Shown here: positions 12,801 to 20,385 of the stretch, in pieces
How positions within the stretch are numbered: the stretch's first letter is position 1
Layout: each line of letters starts with the position of its first letter
Source: Ampullaceana balthica
Lineage: Eukaryota; Mollusca; Gastropoda; Lymnaeidae
DNA: 64,000 nucleotides
Direction: 5' to 3'
Assembly: GCA_944989445.1 (NCBI GenBank)
Contig: CALYLW010000016.1
Span: 4,347,765 to 4,411,764 of the forward strand
The notes under the pieces: model-generated
Told to the model about the DNA's origin: nothing
The model's database searches: none
The model's input: only the letters and a program-made list of their open reading frames with translations
Program-made: the position numbers and the translations under genes

Positions 12801-15800
12801 CAATATTCGTTAATACTTCGAACTTCAAACTTCTTTGCTGTAGTATCACCTTATGCTATGTGTAATTCACTATGCATTTACTATTATCCTGATTATATCA
12901 TTACTAGTTCAAAAGCCTGCTGAAGCTGGCAGAACGAAATCCCACAGAAGTGATAACAAAGAACTATATCAAATATTGCAATAGAAAAACCACGTGGCCT
13001 TTATCGCCATGAACAGAATACGATATATGAACAGAAATAACAAAGAAATGTATGAATTACTGTAATAGAAAATAACATTTGACCTATATTGCCATGAACA
13101 CAATACGATATGAAAATAAATAACAAAGAGATGTACGAAATACTCAAATAGAAAAGAACTTGTATCTTTTATTGCAATGAACACAATACGATATGAACAG
13201 CTAAATATGAAAGATCTCCTTGTACACCACATTTTTAGTGTAGCAGGTGGAGCTGTCGTTGGGGAAGTTTCCCTTGTTTAGGACCATCTGCCACATGGAC
13301 TTTGACATCTGCTGATCTGCGTACACGGGAGAAAGCAACGTATAATTGTCTATGGCTAAACACAGGTTGTGGTAGGTAGATACCGACCTTATCCAGTGTC
13401 TGGCCCTGCGATTTGTTTATGGTCATTGCGAAAGCTAAATTCACAGGGAATTGCCTTCTCCATAGAACGAAAGGCAAGTCTGTTTTTGTCGGGGCAATGT
13501 CCACGAGTGGAATGAATAGAGTGCGACCTTTGTCACTTCCGGACAGAAGTTCAGCTATGATGAGGTTGGGTTTGAGGTCCCTAAACACCAATCTGGTGCC
13601 GTTGCATAGACCTCGTTTGGTGTTCAAATTGCGAAGAAGAATTATAATTGCTCCGACTTTTAATGTTAATTGATGAAGCGGCATTACCGAAGGTGCCAAT
13701 TGATGTGGAAATTCCACGGGATAATTGTTTTCATCATCTGGCGTGCAGTCGTCGATGGAGTCGGAACTTAAGTATGTCCTGGTCTCCTTCAAGTAAATGC
13801 AGAACCTGACTATTGATAAGGTCCACATCGGCATTTGTAGGGCAGAGAATAGCCTTATTTAAAAATTCTTCCGCATCTGTGGCTAGAAGTCGTTCACCGA
13901 ATATTTCAGAAACAATAGATCCTGTGCTGGATATGGGCTGGAACTTCAAACATATTCTCGATCAATCCATGTTCATTGGTTAATATTCCATTGCCTAGCT
14001 CAATTAACCAAGACGTAAAGTCTGGATCAATAGATCGCACATTACTTGTCAATGTGAAAATTAGACCAAAGATCGGTAAACTTAATACTCGCTTTGACAA
14101 TGGTGGCCCTGGTTCCATGAGCAACAACGGGCAAGGTTTGCCTGAAGTCCCCACCCAAGAGAATGGTTTTTCCACCGAAAGGTTTGTCATTTTGCATGAT
14201 ATCTTGTAAGAGTTTATTCACGCATTTCAACGCATCCTTAGAGGCCATCGTGGATTCATCCCAAATTATTATTGTGGCTCTTCGGGGAATGTCAGCATCG
14301 GAGGGGTTCATTATCATTCTGGAGGTTGAGGTGTCGATAATTGGGACGGGAAGTTGAAATTTGGAATGATACGTTCGACCACTTTACAGTAAATTGGCCG
14401 CGATTCCAGTTGATGCAGTAGCTAAAGCAATCTTCTGTTCCCCTCTAAAGGATGCAAGCAAGGTTGTGTACAAATATGTTTTACCACTGCCACCAGGTCC
14501 GTCAAGAAAGTAACACCTATGAGGAAGATGATCATTGGCTGCGGCTGTGATAATTTCATCAAATGCGTGTCTCTGCTGTTCCTTGAGACTCCGTACCATG
14601 TCTGTTGCTTTCCTGAGCTGTTGGACTGGATCAAAAACGCTGTCCTGTATGTCTTCCACGTGACTTGGTGGAACTGGTAAACCGAAAACCTCGCAGGTTT
14701 TCCTATTGGCAATAAAGATCAATTGAATATCAGTAAGGGCCCAATTGAGGCAGTGTTTGCAATTCACTTCGTGATGAAACTGCAACGTAAAATCTTCATA
14801 ACAGTATTCTTTATATTTCTGGAACAATTGTGGAATATTTGAAGGAGATGCGAGCAGGCACATATGTGCAAATAATTCCCGTAGGAGAGCGGGTCTCTTT
14901 TCGGCAACTGCATCATGTAACGTCATATCCCAGACCTGCTTGTCATTGAAGAGGCCTCGGTGTTGTGCAGCTTCCTTGAATGTTGAATTTGTAATACCAT
15001 GGACGGTCCGAAGGTCCTCAAAGGAAGTTGCACCTGGCACATGAAGGAGAAGTAAGCGCAAGCAGAAGCACTGAATGTCTGACACTAAACTGACAGAGTA
15101 CATACGACCAATTATTCTGTCAGCATCCCTTTGCCTTCTCTGCCATGTTCTTGTCCTCTCGTGAAAAACATAATGTTCAGGTATGTCAGTGTCTATAGTA
15201 TAGTATACCTGTAGCCATATGGTATTGTTGATTTAGTTTGAACCATGCCGTTAAAGTAGTGTCTCTCGAAGCTGCGTTCTGTGCTGCAGCCTCAACGTTA
15301 TCAGTAATAAAAACTACTGATTGCTCGCCGAGGAGATGAACTTGGAGTCTGATAATTGCATGAGACTGCTTGTGCATGTGGAACCCAAAAAGGCTTTCGC
15401 GTTGGTTTCGCGTTACTCGTCGCCGGGATGCCTCCTCGTGTGTTTCTGTTCATCTTCAAATCCTGTTATGTTCGTTTCTGTGACGTTTTCTATCGGTAAT
15501 TTCGGCTTCATCGAATGTTCTTTTTTTGAGGCATATTTGTCTCGTGGCAACACGCGAAGGTTTGTAAATTTGTGGATTTGAAGGAGAAATAATAAAGCAA
15601 TGCGAACGTGACATTGACGATGGGTACAGGCGTAGGAGAACGGTGTCGTAACTTGAATGCGGCGCAGCAATGCAGTTGGCAGTGGGTCAAGAACCGAAGA
15701 CCGACACACCGACATCAACCGGTTGGTGGTGACTAACATCATGATTTATAACGGAGACACACAAACGCATAGGCTGGTGGCCGATGTTAGACTCAACACA

Positions 15801-18142
15801 AATGTGTGTTTGTGTGTACACAAATGCTGACGTCACAGGTTTGTGCGTTGTTTCGGTAATTGACTTTCTAGCTAAAACAATGCCGTCATATAAGATTTTT
15901 TTTACGGCGAACATTTTTAATTTTTTAATAATAATTATGCGCGCCTTTTTTTGCGCACCTTTTTTGCGCGCCTTTCGAGCACCTTTTCGCGCGCCTTTGA
16001 ACGGGGAGACACACGCATACTTAGGGCGATTATATATTAGATTATTCATGCAAACTTATATAACGCGAAGCCTAAGCTTAAAGGTTTTCTCATAACACAT
16101 ATATTCGTATATATAATCAAAACATATACTCTGCTTGTCCGTTCGTAACGCTAGATTTTAGAAAGCGCACCGCTAAAAAAAAAGCCTTTAAAAAAATACT
16201 GCACAACAAAAAAACAACAATAACAAAAACCAGTAAAAACGCTATTTTCAAACGTCCGCATAAAATTGTGCAATATGGAAAAGAGATTTAATTTTTCTCT
16301 CTTGGTCTCTACATTTTCTGATTATTTACTATGCGGCTTTCAGGGCAAAGGGGACAATTACAAAAACTGAAATAAATCCATTTTGAAAACTTCCGTAATT
16401 TTTGACGGGTAATACACTAGTAAAGTACATATTGTGAGAGTCAGACAATAAAGTACATATAGTGAGAGTCAGACAATAAAGTACATATAGTGAGAGTCAG
16501 ACAATAAAGTACATATAGTGGGAATCAGGCAATAAAGTACATATTGTGGGAGTCAGACAATAAAGTACATCTAGTGAGAGTCAGACAATAAAGTATATAT
16601 ATTGTGAATCAGACAATAAAGTACATATAGTGGAAATCAGGCAATAAAGTACATGTAGTGTGAATCAGACAATAAAGTACTTATAGTGAGAGTCAGACAA
16701 TAAATTACATATAGTGGGAATCAGGCAATAAAGTACATATAGTGAGAGTCAGACAATAAATTACATATAGTGGGAATCAGGAAATAAAGTACATATAGTG
16801 AGAGTCAGACAATAAAGTACATATAGTGAGAGTCAGACAATAAATTACATATATTGTGAATCAGACAATAAAGTACATATAGTGGGAATCAGGCAATCAA
16901 GTACATGTAGTGGGAATCAGGCAATAAAGTACTTATAGTGTGATTGCTGACACATGCTATTATTTTAATCTCAGACTTGTGTACGTTCACAACATGCTGT
17001 CGTCATTATTGTAAATATATTAAGATAGTAATTTACTCGACACAGTTTGCTGATCGCGAGATGTTGTTTGGTTTCTACGAGACAAGTGCCAAAACTGGTG
17101 AGAATATCTACCTGGCCTTTCACAGGCTGGCCTACCACATCACAGACATAGAACATCCAAAACTAGTAAGTAGATCAAAGACTGGGGAGAATATCTACCT
17201 GGCCTTTCACAGGGTGGCCTAACACATCACAGACATAGAACATCCCAAACTAGTAAGTAGATCAAAGACTGGGGAGAATATCTACCTGGCATTTCACATG
17301 CTGGCCTACCACATCACAGACATAGAACATCACAAACTAGTAAGTAGATCAAAGACTGGGGAGAATATCTACCTGGCCTTTCACAGGCTGGCCTACCACA
17401 TCACAGACATAGAACATCCCAAACTATATATAGTAAGTAGATCAAAGACTGGGGAGAATATCTACCTGGCCTTTCACAGGCTGGCCTACCACATCACAGA
17501 CATAGAACATCCCAAACTATATATAGTAAGTAGATCAAAGACTGGGGAGAATATCTACCTGGCCTTTCACAGGCTGGCCTACCACATCACAGACATAGAA
17601 CATCCCAAACTAGTAAGTAGATCAAAATTAGTACTTCCCAAACTGTTAGGTTAATAAGATATAGAGCAATACAAACTGTTAGGTTTGTAAAATTTAGAAC
17701 TTTCTCTATTGATATACATTGTACATTGATAGACATTGAAAAACATTGGTATACATCAAAATTATTTACTTATCGTTTCCAATTCTTTCAGATGACGGCG
17801 TATCATCCTTACCTGATAAGACGCACATCTCAACTGATCATCTTCAAGACTCCGCCCCTGAGAGTGATCAACAAAAAGAAGAAACGCAAGAAAGCGGCCA
17901 ACAGGGGCGTAGTTTTGACGGGCCACAACCAGCAGACAGACAGTCTCGTGCATGGTACTGTCGTCAGCCCGAACAAACACGTCATCACTGGGCACTATGC
18001 TGTGACTCCACAAGCCATAACTGACTCCGGGCACAAAGCTTTGACTCAACACGGATGTGTTACCGAAGATTCCAAGAGGAGAAATAAATCTCACAAAAAC
18101 TGTTTGTTATGGAACAGTTGCTTCGGCCGAAAACGGAAATAA
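3711..18142 (+). CDS. divergent Rab-family small GTPase, seven exons, 303 aa
   Basis: Spliced exons are 3711-3843, 4136-4196, 4712-4772, 10793-10870, 11386-11493, 17046-17165 and 17792-18142, and all phases agree. Residues 18-25 form the P-loop GDHFVGKT, Thr43 lies in switch I, residues 65-71 read WDSSGLE, NKCD is at 130-133 and TSAK at 160-163. This is a complete G domain of the Rab type. The protein should bind GTP and act in membrane traffic, but residue 70 is Leu where Rabs have the catalytic Gln, so hydrolysis may be weak. The last 116 residues are basic and end in CFGRKRK, with no CC, CXC or CAAX prenylation motif, which is unusual for a Rab. The ATG was chosen because it gives the normal short lead into the first beta strand. 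I cannot assign a named Rab. Introns are packed with repeats and transposons. Confidence 0.87.
4136..4196 (+). CDS. gene 1 exon 2
   Basis: The acceptor GGCAG opens a frame reading VDFVQRIFEVDG, the Rab beta2-beta3 hairpin. The donor is TTTG|GTGAGT. The donor and the bases around it are repeated about ten times immediately downstream. Confidence 0.85.
4197..4460 (+). repeat. 25-bp minisatellite copying the exon 2 donor
   Basis: About ten copies of a 25-bp unit that starts GTGAGTAGATATCTTAC and ends AATTTG. The first copy begins with the genuine exon 2 donor, so every copy carries a TTTG|GTGAGT donor-like site. The unit is therefore derived from, or grew out of, the splice site. Confidence 0.9.
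4712..4772 (+). CDS. gene 1 exon 3 (switch II)
   Basis: The acceptor CATTTAG opens a frame reading DSSGLERFRSIT, completing the WDxxG-like switch II motif of Rab proteins. The donor is GTGCAG|GTCAGT. The Gln-to-Leu change is encoded by CTG in GGTCTGGAG. Confidence 0.87.
4852..5299. mobile_element. fold-back DNA element with 9-bp target duplication
   Basis: A 448-bp element in intron 3. The left end starts GGTGACCCGTCAAAACGG; the right end, reverse-complemented, starts GGTTCACCGACAAAACGG. Both arms hold several near-repeats of ACGGCCCCGACAAA, giving long fold-back arms around an AT-rich centre. The flanks repeat ATTTCTGTG (4843-4851 and 5300-5308), a 9-bp target duplication typical of Mutator-like transposition. 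No transposase is present. Confidence 0.72.
5310..5892. other. AT-rich intron sequence, nothing recognised
   Basis: Part of gene 1 intron 3. I see no open frame with family similarity, no tandem repeat of note and no clear transposon ends. Confidence 0.6.
5893..8034 (+). mobile_element. Helitron-like element 1, filled with ~165-bp repeats
   Basis: Starts A|TCTATACTAATAAAAGGC and ends GGGTATTTTGCTGA (a CTRR end). Just before the end lies a short hairpin-capable CCTGAGCGAAGCTAGGG, as in Helitron 3' termini. The interior is about 11 copies of a ~165-bp unit with a GGGGCCGGGGGCCC core and AGAAGCATGAAACTTTGGGA. No Rep/helicase is present, so it is non-autonomous. It is joined directly to element 2. 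Confidence 0.7.
8035..10693 (+). mobile_element. Helitron-like element 2, head-to-tail with element 1
   Basis: Begins TCTATACTAATAAAAGGC at the very base after element 1 ends. It finishes CCGCAGCACAACGCGG (hairpin), then GTATTTTGATAG followed by T, a slightly mutated CTAG end. About 14 diverged ~165-bp units fill it. The pair sits between an A (5892) and a T (10694), as expected for Helitron insertion into AT. Small ORFs on both strands here are artefacts of the repeat. Confidence 0.7.
10793..10870 (+). CDS. gene 1 exon 4
   Basis: 26 codons starting GLVLVYDVTNETSF, the beta4 strand and following helix of Rab G domains. The acceptor is AATTCCAG and the donor AACAAT|GTGAGT. Phase 0 at both ends. 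Confidence 0.87.
11005..11380 (+). repeat. 32-bp minisatellite running into the exon 5 acceptor
   Basis: About 12 copies of a 32-bp unit containing TTTGTTGTATTTGAGTG and TTCAGTCTGTAGAG. The last copy changes from TTTGTTGTATT to CCAG|GAACAC, so the polypyrimidine tract of the exon 5 acceptor is itself the final repeat unit. Confidence 0.9.
11386..11493 (+). CDS. gene 1 exon 5 (NKxD box)
   Basis: 36 codons with PVVLCGNKCDR, the beta5 strand and guanine-specificity NKxD motif. The acceptor is TATTCCAG and the donor GAGAAG|GTAAGC. Phase 0 at both ends. Confidence 0.88.
11573..12290. repeat. 30-bp minisatellite, about 24 copies
   Basis: Unit CCTCACGGTGGAGGTCCTTG plus CACTAATAGT. Because 30 is a multiple of three, long ORFs run through it on both strands. 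These are artefacts, since the array lies in intron 5 and has no splice support. Confidence 0.93.
12291..12903. other. AT-rich intron 5 sequence, nothing recognised
   Basis: No gene, repeat array or transposon end was found between the 30-bp minisatellite and the Helitron. Confidence 0.6.
12950..13205. repeat. three-copy ~75-bp tandem repeat in the Helitron 3' region
   Basis: Three diverged copies, each with GCAATAGAAAA or similar and CCATGAACA...AATACGATATGAA. They lie between the helicase stop and the Helitron 3' end. Confidence 0.7.
13235..15377 (-). pseudogene. Helitron Pif1-like helicase remnant
   Basis: Reading down the minus strand there is a Rep C-terminal edge (HKQSHAIIRLQVHL), then DTTLTAWFKLNQ and LLLLHVPGATSFEDLRTV, all typical of the Helitron Rep/helicase linker. 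Helicase motifs follow: Walker A GPGGSGKT, Walker B IIWDES, GGDFRQ, NKSQGQTLD and YVAFSRVR. The open frames break at several points (around 15100, 14380, 14050, 13950 and 13830), so the protein is frameshifted and dead. Upstream (15400-15600) a charged N-terminal stub joins the Rep edge directly, showing that the nuclease domain was lost. Confidence 0.85.
16042..16420 (+). mobile_element. possible short non-autonomous Helitron 3' end
   Basis: The segment ends CCGTAATTTTTGACGG (4-bp-stem hairpin), then GTAATACACTAG followed by T, which resembles a Helitron 3' terminus on the plus strand. The 5' end is not certain. It adjoins the 5' end of the minus-strand Helitron. Confidence 0.35.
16424..16945. 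repeat. 28-bp minisatellite, about 18 copies
   Basis: Unit AGTCAGACAATAAAGTACAT plus ATAGTGAG. Copies vary between GTGAGAGTCAG and GTGGGAATCAG. It lies about 100 bp upstream of the exon 6 acceptor. Confidence 0.9.
17046..17165 (+). CDS. gene 1 exon 6 (SAK box)
   Basis: 40 codons with FYETSAKTGENIYLAF, the G5 SAK motif and start of the last G-domain helix. The acceptor is GACACAG and the donor AAACTA|GTAAGT. The 3' part of this exon plus its donor is tandemly duplicated downstream. Confidence 0.87.
17166..17620 (+). repeat. 87/93-bp tandem copies of the exon 6 3' end and donor
   Basis: Five extra copies of about 87 bp (two with an added TATATA, making 93). Each repeats GAGAATATCTACCTGGCC through CATCCCAAACTA and the donor GTAAGTAGATC. 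They translate in frame as repeats of TGENIYLAFHRLAYHITDIE. The first copy has a stop (GTGGCCTAA at about 17214-17222), so read-through from the real exon would terminate there. Confidence 0.9.
17792..18142 (+). CDS. gene 1 exon 7 (basic C-terminal tail)
   Basis: The acceptor TTCTTTCAG opens 116 codons ending CFGRKRK and a TAA. The tail starts MTAYHPYLIRR, includes the basic run KKKKRKK, and has Cys residues at 291 and 297 but no terminal cysteine motif. No known domain was recognised. Confidence 0.82.
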   Translation: MTAYHPYLIRRTSQLIIFKTPPLRVINKKKKRKKAANRGVVLTGHNQQTDSLVHGTVVSPNKHVITGHYAVTPQAITDSGHKALTQHGCVTEDSKRRNKSHKNCLLWNSCFGRKRK

Positions 18143-18143
18143 A
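18138..18143 (+). terminator. poly(A) signal overlapping the gene 1 stop codon
   Basis: AATAAA overlaps the TAA stop (18140-18142). A GT-rich TGGTCTGTGTTT follows at about 18161, as expected for a downstream element. This implies a very short 3' UTR. Confidence 0.6.
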
Positions 18144-18195
18144 GTTTTGGAAAAGAAGAGATGGTCTGTGTTTAAACATTTAATTGGATGCATAC

Positions 18196-18475
18196 ATTTC
18201 TTTGCTGATTGACGGTTAGCACGCAGGGAACTGATGCGGACATTATAAGATGAAGTTATAATGGTGAAGGACGTGAGAGTTCAAATGTTAACCTGCATGA
18301 TTTGTGGCAGTGTGTACGCTGACGTCTACGACCAAATGCCCGTGTGTTGACAAACTGTAAATTGGACTTTTAAGGTTCTTGCTGATTGACAGCATGCAGG
18401 GTCAAGGTCAGGGAACTGATGCTGAAATTATAGATGAAGTTATAGGGTTGAAGGACGTTAGAGTTCAAAGGTTTA
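18196..18475. repeat. two-copy ~170-bp direct repeat
   Basis: Two diverged copies (about 18196-18290 and 18372-18472) share GCTGATTGAC, GGGAACTGATGC, GATGAAGTTATA and GAGAGTTCAAA or GAGTTCAAAGG. Noncoding, between the convergent genes. Confidence 0.65.
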
Positions 18476-18499
18476 TGCTCACTGAAGTGTACCACCAAA

Positions 18500-18845
18500 T
18501 GTTCAATCTGGACAAATTATCGTCCCCTTGAGTCACGCTAATTTTAAATTACTAGAGTTGCTGGACTTGTTAATAATTGACGGACATAAAGTCAGCATCA
18601 GATTCATTGAATAATAAGAGTTATTCTTAAGAAAATAATAAAGACAATATCTTTTATGCCTATGCTTATTATTTTGTATCACAACTAAATGAAAAAAAAT
18701 TAAAACCAGTAGAATGAAATTTTTGAATTCATAATTTATTTTTTGTACAATTTCGTGTAATATTGTAAATACTATTAAGACATAAATGAAAAGAGATAAA
18801 CTCATCAATAAATCTTAGACCTAAATGCCATTAAAATGATATAAA
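18500..18845. other. AT-rich intergenic sequence, nothing recognised
   Basis: Only short chance ORFs are present. Confidence 0.6.
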
Positions 18846-19010
18846 ATGTACAGCGTTGATAACAAAAGAAATGATATGTGCAATGAAATGTACAGTTTAT
18901 ACAAATATAACCGAGTGATATGTGCAATGAAATGTACAGTTTATACAAATATAACAAAAGAAATGATATGTGCAATGAAATGTACAGTTTATACAAATAT
19001 AACCGAGATC
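18846..19010. repeat. ~43-bp tandem repeat, about three copies
   Basis: Copies contain GATATGTGCAATGAAATGTA followed by CAGTTTATACAAATATAAC. Confidence 0.8.
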
Positions 19011-19439
19011 ATACGCACAAGAAAATGTATACATTGTTTTTAACAAAGCGAGGCCAATTGTTCATTTAAATATGCAAGTTTGTAACATTTCTACACACGG
19101 TCGTCAGTCACATCACCGTCTCACACCTGAATTATTTAAGTGAAATCATCGCACGTCCACCCTTCCACCCATCCACTCAAAGGGAATTACTAGTTTTAAG
19201 CTCGAGGTGGTCACACACTTGAAATTAAAAAGACTATTTATAGAAAAGTTGACCAAATCACGAAGAACTAAAAGTTTTAAAGTTATTTTTACTTTTTGGC
19301 GTGATGCAATTACCTCTAACTGGCAAGATGTCAATTACCTCTAACTGGCAAGATGTCAATTCGAAAATTCGATGCAAACACGAATGGTGATTAGAGAAGA
19401 TTTCCAAATGTTGTGCTCTACAAAATTCTCGTTTCATTC

Positions 19440-20055
19440 ATGGGACATAATGAGCCTGTCATGTCACGTGGCAGTACAGAACAAATCTGTCATGTCTCGT
19501 GACAGTACATCACAAATCTGTCATGTCTCGTGACAGTACATCACAAATCTGTCATGTCTCGTGACAGTACAGCACAAGTCTGTCATGTCTCGTGACAGTA
19601 CAGCACAAATATGTCATGTCACGTGAAAGTACAACACAAGCCTGTCATGTCACATGACATTGCAACACACGCCTGTCATGTCATGTGACAGTACAATACC
19701 AGATTGTCATGTCACGTGACAGTATAAGAGAAGACTGTCATGTCATGTGACAGTACAATACCAGATTGCCATGTCACGTGACAGTAAAATAAAAGCCTGT
19801 CATCTCATGTGACAGTTCAACAGGGCCGGCCTTAGGCATAGGTAAACTAGGCAGCCGCCTAGGGCCTCCGATTAGTCGGGGCCTCGCACAGTAATCATAT
19901 ATTTAAAAATACTTTTATATTACATTTAGGGCCACCAAATTCACTTCCCCAAGGGCCTCCAATTCCCTAAGTCCTGCCCTGAGTACAACACAAGCTTGTC
20001 ATGTCACATGACAGTACAGCACAAGCCTCTCATGTTACGTGACAGTACAACTCAA
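19440..20055. repeat. 32-33-bp palindromic minisatellite, interrupted by a MITE
   Basis: About 16 copies with CTGTCATGTCACGTGACAGT and a spacer such as ACAACACAAGC. The core TGTCACGTGACA is a perfect palindrome and contains CACGTG (E-box sequence). The 161-bp MITE at 19821-19981 splits the array. Confidence 0.9.
19821..19981. mobile_element. hAT-like MITE inside the palindromic array, 161 bp
   Basis: The left end is CAGGGCCGGCCTTAGGC; the right end, reverse-complemented, is CAGGGCAGGACTTAGG. The flanks are AGTTCAAC and AGTACAAC, an 8-bp target duplication with one mismatch. No coding capacity. Confidence 0.75.
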
Positions 20056-20385
20056 AGATGGTCGTGATGAGCATGGCCATGGTGTTAGTATTGGGATAGT
20101 TTGTCTAATTAAGACCCGTAAATGTCAGACCCGTAAATGTAAGACCCGCAAATGTCACTGACTTCATATGAAGCCATGGTCGCAGGCTTGGATTTCATGC
20201 AATTTTTTTTTCCTTATGCCATTGCATGATTATAGCCAATTATTACTTACGTACAACTTGACAACTTAATTTAGTGGAGGCCTGAAGCTGCATCATTCTA
20301 AGACATGTTGTGTCCTTAACACGTTCTCCCTTTGAGAACTTTCAAGACCGGTGGCTGTGTGTATGCCTTGACTGGTCCACACTTG
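20056..20385. other. 3' flank of gene 2
   Basis: Contains a short triple repeat of AGACCCGTAAATGT-like sequence. I could not find a confident minus-strand poly(A) signal. Confidence 0.5.

Larger units (their letters stand above)
12904..16041 (-). mobile_element. internally deleted Helitron with decayed helicase
   Basis: On the minus strand it starts A|TCTAATATATAATCGCCC at 16041. It ends with a hairpin GCCAGCTTCAGCAGGC followed by TTTTGAACTAG at 12904, then T. The flanking A (12903) and T (16042) restore an AT target. These are the hallmarks of a Helitron. At 3.1 kb it is too short for a full element: the Rep (HUH) domain is missing, while the N-terminal stub and Pif1-like helicase remain. 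It sits in intron 5 of gene 1, antisense to it. Confidence 0.82.

Noticed and set aside
13235..15377. Host PIF1 helicase gene
   Set aside because: The linker motifs (TTLTAWFKLNQ, GATSFEDLRTV) and flanking Helitron ends show that it is transposon-derived, and the frame is broken.
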